Of a stretch of 64,000 nt of DNA, positions 1 through 7,732 are shown one piece after another. The notes under the pieces are model-generated. The model was given only the letters and a program-made list of their open reading frames with translations. It did no database searches and was not told the DNA's origin. Position 1 is the first letter of the stretch. Each line of letters begins with the position of its first letter. A program made the translations under genes and the position numbers. The DNA is from JAGVPT01 sp049578505 (GTDB lineage Bacteria > Bacteroidota > Ignavibacteria > UBA10030 > UBA8401): contig JBAUMC010000068.1 in the NCBI GenBank assembly GCA_049578505.1, positions 1 to 64,000 on the forward strand, read 5' to 3'.

Positions 1-2
1 TG

Positions 3-131
3 GTCGATTACGTGAACGAGGTCTGCGATATGCGTTTGCAGTCAAAACACAAAGACGGAGTGCCCGACGATGTTGTCCAAAAAATTCAGCAACTCATTGC
101 AAATGAGACGAAGAAATTTTGCCCGCACTAA
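3..131 (+). CDS. C-terminal end of an unknown protein (5' end outside window)
   Basis: An open frame runs in from the window edge and ends with TAA at 129-131, giving the last 42 residues of a protein that finishes in KKFCPH. The segment is hydrophilic and probably helical (QKIQQLIANETKK). No motif identifies a family. The frame could also be chance, since only 129 bases are visible, but its amino acid composition looks like a real soluble protein. The next stretch downstream holds a pseudogene on the other strand. Confidence 0.45.
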   Translation, partial: VDYVNEVCDMRLQSKHKDGVPDDVVQKIQQLIANETKKFCPH

Positions 132-206
132 AAAAAGCCGCACGCCGATCTCGGCACCCGACATCATCACTCAATCGCATTCATCCGAGGCCTCTAACTA
201 ATTAAA

Positions 207-665
207 TCAGACAGCAACTTTCGGAAGATGGTTCACGGCTTCTTTGATTGCTTTTACGGGGTAGACGAAATCTTGATGTTTCCCTTGAAGATACTCCTCG
301 TAAGCCGTCATATCGAAATGGCCGTGCACCGAAAGTTTAAATGCGATGACGCTCCGGCCATTCCATGGTGCCGAGCCACGCCGACGCGCTTGCCGGGGGC
401 ACAGACGTAACCCCCAGCGTAAGCATTTTCACGATCGGAGCCATTGCCACCCCTATAATCGAACGTTTACTTCCCAAGCGTCGGGCTCGCACGATGCAGG
501 CTCAACTGCGATGATCCTTCCCCTCCTCCGTTCATGAATTTCTGATGTAAGGAAGTGAAACGCATATCCTGCAAAATACTACTCGCCTCATACGCAGCCT
601 ATCACGATGTCAAGGTATTCGCCCGCCATTTCCAAAGAGTAAAATCTGGATTCTCTCCTAGTCAT
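207..665 (-). pseudogene. Decayed tryptophan synthase beta-like gene (TrpB2 type)
   Basis: Reading the minus strand from about 665 down to the TGA at 207-209 gives fragments in the order expected for the C-terminal third of a TrpB2-type pyridoxal-phosphate enzyme: GEYLDIVIGCV, then YFAGYAFHFL, IIAVEPASC, MAPIVKMLTLG, SVPPA, RHHGMA and finally VHGHFDMTAYEEYL with a KAIKEAVNHLPKVAV end. In the family the first block continues as a Gly-rich phosphate loop (GGGSN); here TGA (588-590) and TAG (579-581) interrupt it. At least two frameshifts separate the later blocks, and another stop falls near 467-469. Weak traces of earlier parts may reach to about 830 (a GAG-stop resembling TETGAGQW, and STDQK), which would imply a large internal deletion. 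It cannot make a working enzyme. Confidence 0.82.
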
Positions 666-897
666 CTATCCAGGATTCTACGAACCGTAGATTCGTGGAA
701 CTACCCTTCTGGTCGGTTGACCTGTTCAGAGTTTTCGACCGTTTTTTCCTGAAGGAATGGCTTCGCACGCGCGAATTACAAACTCAGCCAGCACCCAAGT
801 GTTCGAGGCCTAATACTCAATTCTTCCGAGGCCGCACAAGATGTTTGATGACATTAGGTTTCATCATGATGCGGAGAAACTATTTCTCATCGCATAC
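666..897. other. Non-coding stretch upstream of the pseudogene
   Basis: No open frame here looks like a real gene. The minus strand may keep faint remains of the N-terminal part of the TrpB2 pseudogene, but these matches are too short to be sure of. Confidence 0.4.
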
Positions 898-926
898 TTG
901 ACTTTCAAACGAGCCTTTAATACATT
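898..926 (+). promoter_or_regulatory. Putative promoter of the CpoB-like lipoprotein gene
   Basis: TTGACT at 898-903 and TACATT at 921-926 are separated by 17 bases, about 65 bases before the gene start. The same TTGAC-17-TACATT layout occurs upstream of purN. Confidence 0.5.
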
Positions 927-992
927 AACGTCCAACACGTTGCATACCTACTCAATGACACACCATATGTTGAATAATCGTTCGGAGGGTCT

Positions 993-1802
993 ATGATTTT
1001 CTGGATATCCAACATGGCGAGAGAACAAGCTCGCCGGGCTATTGGTTTTGTGGCACTCATCGCATTTGTAGGCCTTATTGGATGCGGCGGTTCTTCGGAA
1101 ACAACACAAACGGGGGCAAGCACCGACACGACAGCAGTCCGTTCGGACACCACGATGATTGCTCATGATACCACGGCCGCAAAAGCCCTCCCCGAAACGA
1201 CAGCGGTGGTCCAGGCGCCTCCTACAAAAGAGGAGATGCTCCAGCAGCAAATGGAGGAAATCAAAACCGAGAACATCCAGCTCCAACAAAAACTTGATGC
1301 CTCCGAACAAAAGAATAAAGAGTTGATGGCGAAAATTTCCGACCTTGAGGCAGCCCAAATTGCAGCACAGGAAAAGCCCTCGAAGCCGGCAGGAATGAAA
1401 TCGATGTCCATGAGTAAGGCTCCCGCAGGCAAATCGACAACTGAGGATATAGAGCATTATGAAGGGGCTGTGTCTCTCTCAAAAGGAGGAAAATTCAAAG
1501 AAGCGATCGACAAATTCCAATCGCTGTTGGATGGCGGAATCAAAGCCGACTATGCAGATAACTGCCACTATTGGATTGGCTTAAATTATTACGGAATGCA
1601 CGAGTACAAAACAGCGATTCAGCACTTCCAGGAAGTGCTGAAGTTCAAAATTTCGGAGAAGAAAGACGATTCCCAGTTTATGATCGCTCAGAGTTACGAC
1701 CGAATGGGGAATCATGAACAAGCACAAGTAGAGTATAAGAAATTTGTCGAGCTCTACCCGAACAGCGAATATTTGCAGCGGGCAAAGGCGCGGATAAAGT
1801 AA
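993..1802 (+). CDS. CpoB/YbgF-like lipoprotein with coiled coil and C-terminal TPR domain
   Basis: A 269-residue exported protein. A positively charged start and a hydrophobic segment lead to a lipobox (LIGC, Cys31), so it should be lipid-anchored. A Thr/Ser-rich linker follows, then a coiled coil (about residues 70-120) and a tetratricopeptide domain from about 150 to the end with the alternating Ala/Tyr pattern of the C-terminal domain of CpoB/YbgF. That family works at the cell envelope with Tol-Pal and peptidoglycan synthesis; no tol or pal gene lies nearby, so the link is by domain layout only. GGAGGG sits three bases before ATG 993; ATG 1014 is an alternative that keeps the signal peptide. 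A promoter precedes it and a strong terminator follows. Confidence 0.8.
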   Translation: MIFWISNMAREQARRAIGFVALIAFVGLIGCGGSSETTQTGASTDTTAVRSDTTMIAHDTTAAKALPETTAVVQAPPTKEEMLQQQMEEIKTENIQLQQKLDASEQKNKELMAKISDLEAAQIAAQEKPSKPAGMKSMSMSKAPAGKSTTEDIEHYEGAVSLSKGGKFKEAIDKFQSLLDGGIKADYADNCHYWIGLNYYGMHEYKTAIQHFQEVLKFKISEKKDDSQFMIAQSYDRMGNHEQAQVEYKKFVELYPNSEYLQRAKARIK

Positions 1803-1818
1803 TCTTTTAGCAAAACAT

Positions 1819-1856
1819 AAAAGGCCGGCTTCGAGCTATCGATGCCGGCCTTTCTT
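1819..1856 (+). terminator. Rho-independent terminator
   Basis: An AAGGCCGGC / GCCGGCCTT stem with a 14-base loop is followed by TTTCTTTTT. It lies 20 bases after the lipoprotein stop. The A-rich left side could let it act weakly for the opposite strand too. Confidence 0.9.
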
Positions 1857-1877
1857 TTTATAATCCCGATTGAACGG

Positions 1878-2471
1878 CTATTGGAACTTCATCAGGCCCC
1901 TCAAATCGGACACCTCAAATTCTTCTTCCAGTTTGTTTAAAAAACGGATCAACACCTGAGCTGTAGCATACGCGTCGCCGGCGGCTCGGTGTCGGTGTGA
2001 ATTTCGGATACCCAACTGCTTCGCTACCGGACCAAGAGACTTACTATACAAATTCGGCAGCAAGCGTCGGGCGAGCTTGCATGTGCACAGAACCGGATTC
2101 TGAATTCGCTCGATGTTCCCTTTCGCCAGCGTGCTATTCACGAAGCTTAAATCGAACGGTGCATTATGCGCTGTAAATACTCCGGTGCCAAGAAACTCTG
2201 AAATCGTCGGGGCTACTACTTCCGCCGTCGGTGCGTCTCCAACCATTTCGTCATCAATGCCTGTCAACGCGGTGACCTCGTCAGGAATTGGCATCATCGG
2301 ATTGACGAGCGTAGTATATTCATCCCACAGCAATCCATTGCGGACTTTGATCATCGCGATTTCTGTGATCCCCCCGTCGCGGGGAGAAAGCCCGGTTGTT
2401 TCCACGTCGACCACGACAAACGTAGTCCCCGCAATGCTTTGGCTCATGATATCGGCGGAATCAGAGAGCAT
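1878..2471 (-). CDS. DnaQ-like 3'-5' exonuclease (DEDDh family)
   Basis: Roughly 197 residues forming a single DEDDh exonuclease domain like the proofreading epsilon subunit of DNA polymerase III. ExoI is DVETTG, ExoII is HNAPFD, and ExoIIIepsilon is HRAAGDA, so all four metal-binding acids and the catalytic His are present. It probably removes nucleotides from DNA 3' ends or works as a stand-alone exonuclease; the polymerase subunit is not nearby. An upstream TTG (2474) is possible, but ATG at 2471 overlaps the fbp stop codon (TGATG), which suggests translational coupling. A later ATG, in front of SQSIAGTTF, is also possible. Confidence 0.88.
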   Translation of the reverse strand: MLSDSADIMSQSIAGTTFVVVDVETTGLSPRDGGITEIAMIKVRNGLLWDEYTTLVNPMMPIPDEVTALTGIDDEMVGDAPTAEVVAPTISEFLGTGVFTAHNAPFDLSFVNSTLAKGNIERIQNPVLCTCKLARRLLPNLYSKSLGPVAKQLGIRNSHRHRAAGDAYATAQVLIRFLNKLEEEFEVSDLRGLMKFQ

Positions 2472-3478
2472 CAAAGGAGCCGCCCGTTAAGAAATTCATT
2501 GCATGTTGCGACATCTTCTTCGCTACCGATAAAGAACGGAGTTTTTTGATGGAGCGTCGCCGGGACGACGTCTAGGATTCGCTTGATGCCGTCGGTCGCG
2601 GCACCCCCTGCCTGCTCCATAATAAACGACATCGGATTGGCCTCGTACATCAACCGAAGTTTTCCATTAGGATGACGAGTGTCCCCCGGGTACAAAAATA
2701 TACCGCCGTATAACAGCGTGCGGTGAATATCCGCTACGAGCGATCCAATGTATCTGCCGGAATAAGGCCTCCCTGTTTGCTTATCTTCTTCCTGCAGATA
2801 TTTGATATATTTCTTGACGCCGTCACCCCAGTACCTGTAGTTACCTTCGTTTACACTGTAAATTCTGCCGCTTTTTGGAATCCGGATATTTTCATGCGAT
2901 AAAAGAAATTCGCCGATGCTCGGGTCAAGGGTGAAACCATGCACTCCGTCGCCGGTTGTGTAAACAAGCATCGTGCTTGATCCGTAGATGACATATCCCG
3001 CAGCCAGTTGTTTATAGCCCGGCTGGGTACAATCGGCGAGCGTCCCTTTTCCGGAATTTGAAATGCGCCGATAGATCGAAAAGATAGTTCCGATTGTAAC
3101 GTTCGCGTCAAAGTTCGACGAACCGTCGAGCGGGTCGAACAAAAGAACGTATTTCCCTTTCGGATAATCATCCGGAATATGCAACACTCCTTCATTCTCT
3201 TCGGATGCCATTACGCACAAATGACCGCCATGGTCCATCGCCTTGTAGATCGTCTCGTCGGCGAAGACGTCAAGCTTCTTTACTACGTCGCCGTGAATAT
3301 TTTCCTTCCCGGCCAAGCCGAGAATATTCACCAATCCGGCTTTGCTCACTTCGCGCCAAATCACCTTAATGGCCAGCGTCAGATCGCGAAGGACGGCAGA
3401 AAAATTTCCCGTCGCGCCAGGATGTTGCCTCTCCCCCTCGATAATATAGCGTTCGATGGTGATGACTTTATTAGCCAT
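2471..3478 (-). CDS. fbp: Fructose-1,6-bisphosphatase class I
   Basis: 335 residues, the usual size for class I FBPase, which hydrolyses fructose-1,6-bisphosphate to fructose-6-phosphate in gluconeogenesis. The metal-site motif FDPLDGSSNFDANVTIGT is intact, as is an upstream ASEENEG segment with metal-binding acids. Sugar-phosphate binding regions YSGRYIGSLVADIHR and GGAATDG are also visible. It starts at ATG 3478 and its stop overlaps the start of the exonuclease gene, so the two are probably co-transcribed. Confidence 0.96.
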   Translation of the reverse strand: MANKVITIERYIIEGERQHPGATGNFSAVLRDLTLAIKVIWREVSKAGLVNILGLAGKENIHGDVVKKLDVFADETIYKAMDHGGHLCVMASEENEGVLHIPDDYPKGKYVLLFDPLDGSSNFDANVTIGTIFSIYRRISNSGKGTLADCTQPGYKQLAAGYVIYGSSTMLVYTTGDGVHGFTLDPSIGEFLLSHENIRIPKSGRIYSVNEGNYRYWGDGVKKYIKYLQEEDKQTGRPYSGRYIGSLVADIHRTLLYGGIFLYPGDTRHPNGKLRLMYEANPMSFIMEQAGGAATDGIKRILDVVPATLHQKTPFFIGSEEDVATCNEFLNGRLL

Positions 3479-3519
3479 GCGCAGTTCGGTGACTATTCGG
3501 TGAAAGTGTGATTGAAATG

Positions 3520-3548
3520 AAAGTAGGTAAAAGCGAATGAAGTTACAA
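3520..3548 (-). promoter_or_regulatory. Possible fbp promoter
   Basis: On the minus strand TTGTAA and TACTTT are 17 bases apart, about 40 bases before the fbp start. The -35 match is moderate. Confidence 0.35.
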
Positions 3549-3665
3549 CGTAATTTCCCGGATTTCGCTGATTTTGCGCCGATTCCAGATTACGCACATC
3601 GAGTGTAGAACGTGGACTGCTATGATCTGAGTAAGCTGCAATCTGAGTTCGATCTGCGAAATCAT
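3547..3665. repeat. Intergenic word-type inverted repeat (GATTTCGC/GATTGCAG words)
   Basis: Between fbp and the ABC gene, GATTTCGCTGATTTTGC and GATTACGC words face inverted copies in the second half (CTGCGAAATCATTGCAATC). The arms are imperfect and each is made of short related words, as in the other intergenic repeats of this window. Confidence 0.5.
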
Positions 3666-3670
3666 TGCAA

Positions 3671-5443
3671 TCACTGATCGACTTCCTGCTCCTTGTATTG
3701 CAATTGATACAGTTTAAAGTAAATCCCGCCGAGTGAAAGAAGTTCCTGATGTGTGCCGGACTCCCGAATTTCTCCTTTGTGCATCACAATAATTTTATCT
3801 GCGCTTTGAATTGTGGAAAGACGATGTGCGATAACGATTGAACTTCTTCCTGCCAGCAATTTTTTAATAGCGGACTGGATCAGCAATTCTGTTTCAGTAT
3901 CGACGCTGGACGTCGCTTCGTCGAGCACCAGTATTTTTGGATTGTAAGCGAGGGCGCGTGCGAATGAAAGGAGTTGTTTTTGGCCAACTGAAAGAGTCGA
4001 ACCCCGCTCTTTTACACCTTCGTCGTACTGCCGCGGCATTGCTTCGATAAACTGATCTACGCCGACAAACTGTGCCGCCTGTTTCACACGTTCGAACGGG
4101 ATCGTATCATTCCCCAAGCTGATATTCCCTTTGATATCGCCGGAAAAGAGGAAGACGTCCTGCAGCACTACGGCAATATGCGTCCGCAAATCGCTTATAT
4201 TTACATCCTTGATGTTAATATCGTCGACAAAAATTTCCCCCTTCTGGATATCGTAGAACCGCGATAGGAGGCTGATGATCGTGGTCTTCCCAGCTCCTGT
4301 GTGCCCAACGAACGCGATCGTTTCCCCGGGTTGAATAGTAAACGAGACATTCTTCAAGACCCAGTTCTCGTCGTTGTAGGCAAACCAGACATTGCGAAAT
4401 TCAACCTTCCCTCTCATGGTCGGTAATGGGACTGCCGATTCGGGATTCGGCAATATGCTTTTATCATCCAGCAATTTGAAAATCCTCTCGGACGATGCCA
4501 TCGCCGTCTGCATGATATTGTACTTCTCCGATAAATCGCGGATAGGGCGCCAAAACATTTCGTTAAATTGGAGAAACGCCATAATCGTTCCGATCGTGAC
4601 TTTTCCCTCCAGAGTTTTTCCGCCGGCATACCAAACTATTAATCCGACCGCAATAGCACCGATGATATCGACGGCAGGATAAAATACCGCATAATAGAAG
4701 ATGGAGCGAATATTGGCGTCCCGGTGGGCAGCATTTAATCTATCGAATTGGTCGTACGCTTTCTTTTCGCGGTTGAAAATTTGATCGACGATCATCCCCG
4801 TGATATGTTCCTGCATAAACGTGTTGATCTTCGCGATCTGAATCCGGACATCACGGTATGCTTCGCGCGCCTTTTTCCTGAAAAGAAAAGTGCCGTAGAA
4901 TAAAAACGGAAGGACGCTGAGAGACACAAAGGCAAGCTGCCAGTTCATCGAAAACATAAACCACAAAATCCCCACGATCATAAAGACGTCGCTGAATACC
5001 ATCACGATCCCAGACGAAAACATATCGTTCAGCACTTCCACGTCGCTCGTCACACGCGTAATAAGCCGTCCGATGGGGTTCCTGTCATAGAACTTCAACG
5101 AAAGATTTTGCAGATGTCTGAAGAGCTCCATCCGCAAATCGAAAATAGTCCGCTGTCCGATCCATTGCGTGAGGTACGAATTGAAATACTGCACAACGCC
5201 GCGAACCGTCAGGACGCTCAAAAACATCAGGGCGGTCATCAGCAAGCCGTTTTTGTCGTGATTTTTGATGTTGACATCGACGGCAATCTTTGTGAAATAC
5301 GGCCGCACGGCTTCTAGTGCCGAGACCACCATACTCAACCCGATGCCGAGCACGACGTACCATTTGTACGGGCGGAGATAATGAAGCAGCCGCCTCATCA
5401 AATTCCCGTCGTATGCCTTACCGAGAACCTCTTCTTCGTTCAT
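3671..5443 (-). CDS. ABC exporter half (membrane domain plus ATPase), subunit with LSVGQ signature
   Basis: 590 residues in the MsbA/LmrA-type layout: an N-terminal six-helix exporter domain (about 20-320) and an ATPase domain (about 345-580). Walker A is GHTGAGKTT, Walker B ends LVLDEATSSVD with the catalytic Glu, and the H-loop is IAHRLSTI. The signature is LSVGQ instead of LSGGQ. The neighbouring half-transporter at 5864-7627 has the complementary defect (Asp in place of the Walker B Glu), so the pair should form a heterodimer with one impaired and one active ATP site. The substrate is unknown; lipids, peptides or drugs are typical for the family. Confidence 0.93.
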   Translation of the reverse strand: MNEEEVLGKAYDGNLMRRLLHYLRPYKWYVVLGIGLSMVVSALEAVRPYFTKIAVDVNIKNHDKNGLLMTALMFLSVLTVRGVVQYFNSYLTQWIGQRTIFDLRMELFRHLQNLSLKFYDRNPIGRLITRVTSDVEVLNDMFSSGIVMVFSDVFMIVGILWFMFSMNWQLAFVSLSVLPFLFYGTFLFRKKAREAYRDVRIQIAKINTFMQEHITGMIVDQIFNREKKAYDQFDRLNAAHRDANIRSIFYYAVFYPAVDIIGAIAVGLIVWYAGGKTLEGKVTIGTIMAFLQFNEMFWRPIRDLSEKYNIMQTAMASSERIFKLLDDKSILPNPESAVPLPTMRGKVEFRNVWFAYNDENWVLKNVSFTIQPGETIAFVGHTGAGKTTIISLLSRFYDIQKGEIFVDDINIKDVNISDLRTHIAVVLQDVFLFSGDIKGNISLGNDTIPFERVKQAAQFVGVDQFIEAMPRQYDEGVKERGSTLSVGQKQLLSFARALAYNPKILVLDEATSSVDTETELLIQSAIKKLLAGRSSIVIAHRLSTIQSADKIIVMHKGEIRESGTHQELLSLGGIYFKLYQLQYKEQEVDQ

Positions 5444-5449
5444 CGTTCA

Positions 5450-5870
5450 GTGAAAAGTTAAAAATGCAAAATGAAAAATTACTATTGACGTTTGGTTCGG
5501 CTTTTGCTCACGATAGCCCCTAATATTCTTCGCAGTTCGTCAGCTTCTTGGATAATCGCATCAAACCTCTTAGGAGTAATGTACTTAGTGTCTCGGACCA
5601 ATCGTAACCAATAATGTGTTTCGCGTGCTTCTTTTAATGCAATATTCATTTTATAGATAAAGTCTTCTTTAGAGGAACCGGCTACCGCTTCTTCGACATT
5701 TGCCCCAACAGATGTCCCTGACCGAACAAGTTGCCGAATTAGAACCCGGCAATCCGTTGAATCGGGCAATTGACGAGACAATGCAATAATGCGTAAAGCA
5801 AAATTGTACGTACGATTAAGAATATCCCCCGCATGCTCCATTTTAACTTTGCATTTTCAATTTTTAATTG
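5450..5870. mobile_element. Candidate repeat-bounded unit carrying the four-helix-bundle gene
   Basis: The four-helix-bundle gene is framed by A/T-rich word repeats: AAAAGTTAAAAATGCAAAAT at 5453-5472 on the left and TTTTAACTTTGCATTTTCAA at 5841-5860 on the right, facing each other. The right arm touches the start codon of the small gene and the last codon of the second ABC gene. The unit separates two halves of what should be one ABC transporter operon. No transposase is present; movement is an inference. Confidence 0.45.
5482..5841 (-). CDS. Four-helix-bundle protein (S23 / 23S rRNA intervening-sequence family)
   Basis: 119 residues with the family pattern: an N-terminal helix, then a VLIRQLVRSGTSVGANVEEA segment (a hallmark of the family, RSG.S...N..E), and a later ARETHYWLRL helix with a C-terminal LRRILGAIVSKS helix. 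Members of this family were first known from intervening sequences in bacterial 23S rRNA genes and occur widely as small stand-alone genes; their biochemical role is not settled. Here it sits between two ABC exporter genes and is bounded by inverted A/T-rich repeats. It has no recognisable ribosome site, as its leader is the repeat itself. Confidence 0.88.
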   Translation of the reverse strand: MEHAGDILNRTYNFALRIIALSRQLPDSTDCRVLIRQLVRSGTSVGANVEEAVAGSSKEDFIYKMNIALKEARETHYWLRLVRDTKYITPKRFDAIIQEADELRRILGAIVSKSRTKRQ

Positions 5871-7627
5871 AGTTGTTCCAGCTCCTTCTCCAACAACTGC
5901 TTGTAATGCAAGTTCGCATAGATACCGCCGAGATCGACGAGGTCGTCATGTTTCCCCCGTTCGACAATCTGACCCTTGTCCATTACGATAATCATATCGG
6001 CATCCTTGACTGTGGAGATACGGTGGCTGATAATAATGCTCGTCCGGTCTCCCATCACTCGGCGCAGGCGTTTGAGTATCGCTTCTTCCGTATAAGTGTC
6101 GACCGATGAAAGTGCATCATCCAAGATCAGAATCTTCGGCTCCCGCAGAATTGCGCGTGCGATGCTTGTGCGCTGTTTCTGCCCGCCGGATAAAGTGATT
6201 CCACGCTCGCCGAGCGCCGTCTCAAATTGCTGGGGGAAGTCGTTGACGTCTTTTGCGATCTGAGAGATTTCCGCCGCCTCGCGGATTTGTTCGTGAGAAA
6301 TTCCGTCCGCCCCGTAACTGATATTTTCCGAAATCGATTCGGAGAACAAAAATGTTTCCTGAGGAACGCACCCGACATGAGAGCGTAACACTTCAAGAGG
6401 GATTTTCTTGATATTAACGCCGTCGATCAGAAGCTCCCCCTCTGTGACATCATACAATCGTGGGAGCAGGTTGATAAACGTACTTTTTCCGGATCCGGTA
6501 TAGCCGACAACTGCAAGCGTTGTGCCCTTGGGGATTTTCAGGTTGATGTCCTTCAGGGTTGGCTTTGAGGCGCTTTTATGGGTGAATGAGACATTTTTGA
6601 ATTCAATTTCCCCCGCAATGTGTTTCATCAAAATGTCTGTCTCTTCTGAATCACGGATTTCCGGCACGGTGTCGAAGATTTTCGCCAGACGTTCCATCGA
6701 CGCAGCCCCTTGCTGGATGATATTTGTCACCCAGCCGAAAGCGATCATCGGCCAAATCAGCATCGAGAGATATGTAAAGAAGGCCGTCAACAACCCGATA
6801 GAAATTTTTCCAGCGATGACTTGCAGACCGCCGTAATAGACCGTGATAACGAGCGAGATGCCGACAAGCATGTACATCATCGGCCACATAATGGATTGCG
6901 CCTTGGCGAGCACGAGATTCTTCTTCAAATATACCCAGCTTAATTTTTCAAACAACCCAATTTCGTATTCCTCACGCACATACGCCTTGACTACCCGGAT
7001 ACCTGAAAGATTTTCCTGTGCGCGTGTCGTAAGGAGCGAATACTGCTCCTGCCGTTCGTTGAACTTTGCATGAATAATCTTTCCAAGTTTGTAGACGGCA
7101 TAGGAGATAAGCGGAAGGGGAACTAATGCGACCAGCGTTAAGGACCAATCTTTCACGAACATGAGCGTCAATGCCATCGAAAACGTCATAAACGTGTCGG
7201 ATGGGTACATGATCCCAGGGCCGAGGACGTTGCGCACGGCAGAGATGTCGTTCGTCGCATGTGCCATCAAATCGCCGGTTGGCGTGTTCTGGAAATAGCT
7301 GAGGGGAAGTTTTTGAATGTGCGCGAGAAAATCGTTGCGCAAGTCGTACTCGATTTTTCGTGACACAACAATAATTGTCTGACGCGTGAGAAATGTCATG
7401 AAACCAGCAACAATCGCAAAACCGACGATCAATCCGGCGTCTCTGATCAGTTTTGAATATTGGAGAGCTCCTGTCTCAACCCCGTGTTTAATCGTATCGA
7501 CGGCATTTCCGATAAACAGCGGCATCGCAACGACGAACAAGTTACTGATAATAACAGTACAAATGCCCCACATGAGGGTGCGTTTGTACTTCATGAGATA
7601 TGGGCGAAGACGAAGGAGAGACTTCAT
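5864..7627 (-). CDS. ABC exporter half, subunit with LDD Walker B
   Basis: 587 residues, same layout as the gene at 3671-5443: exporter membrane domain (about 15-310) then ATPase domain. Walker A is GYTGSGKST and the signature is a canonical LSGGQ, but Walker B reads LILDDALSSVD, with Asp in place of the catalytic Glu. The H-loop is ISHRISTV. In heterodimeric exporters such as the TM287/288 type, one composite site is built from the Walker motifs of one subunit and the signature of the other. Here this Walker B pairs with the partner LSVGQ, so both deviations fall in the same site. The gene would be first in the pair on the minus strand. Confidence 0.93.
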   Translation of the reverse strand: MKSLLRLRPYLMKYKRTLMWGICTVIISNLFVVAMPLFIGNAVDTIKHGVETGALQYSKLIRDAGLIVGFAIVAGFMTFLTRQTIIVVSRKIEYDLRNDFLAHIQKLPLSYFQNTPTGDLMAHATNDISAVRNVLGPGIMYPSDTFMTFSMALTLMFVKDWSLTLVALVPLPLISYAVYKLGKIIHAKFNERQEQYSLLTTRAQENLSGIRVVKAYVREEYEIGLFEKLSWVYLKKNLVLAKAQSIMWPMMYMLVGISLVITVYYGGLQVIAGKISIGLLTAFFTYLSMLIWPMIAFGWVTNIIQQGAASMERLAKIFDTVPEIRDSEETDILMKHIAGEIEFKNVSFTHKSASKPTLKDINLKIPKGTTLAVVGYTGSGKSTFINLLPRLYDVTEGELLIDGVNIKKIPLEVLRSHVGCVPQETFLFSESISENISYGADGISHEQIREAAEISQIAKDVNDFPQQFETALGERGITLSGGQKQRTSIARAILREPKILILDDALSSVDTYTEEAILKRLRRVMGDRTSIIISHRISTVKDADMIIVMDKGQIVERGKHDDLVDLGGIYANLHYKQLLEKELEQLN

Positions 7628-7632
7628 AATAC

Positions 7633-7729
7633 CAATTAAAAATTAAAAGTTAAAAATGAATAAGAAAGCAAGTCGCACGATTCATTGCCGTGTCCACCTT
7701 TTAACTTTGCACTTTTCACTTTACACTGC
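7633..7729. repeat. Intergenic word-type inverted repeat (TTAAAAGTTAAAAATG family)
   Basis: The left arm (7633-7660) reads CAATTAAAAATTAAAAGTTA and onward; the right arm (7696-7729) reads CCTTTTAACTTTGCACTTTT and onward. Same family as the arms around the four-helix-bundle gene and the hisH-hisB spacer. It lies between serS and the ABC gene. Confidence 0.65.
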
Positions 7730-7732
7730 TCC

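Noticed and set aside
948..1457. Long minus-strand frame over the lipoprotein gene
   Set aside because: Cys- and Leu-rich translation with no family pattern; antisense shadow of a well-supported gene.
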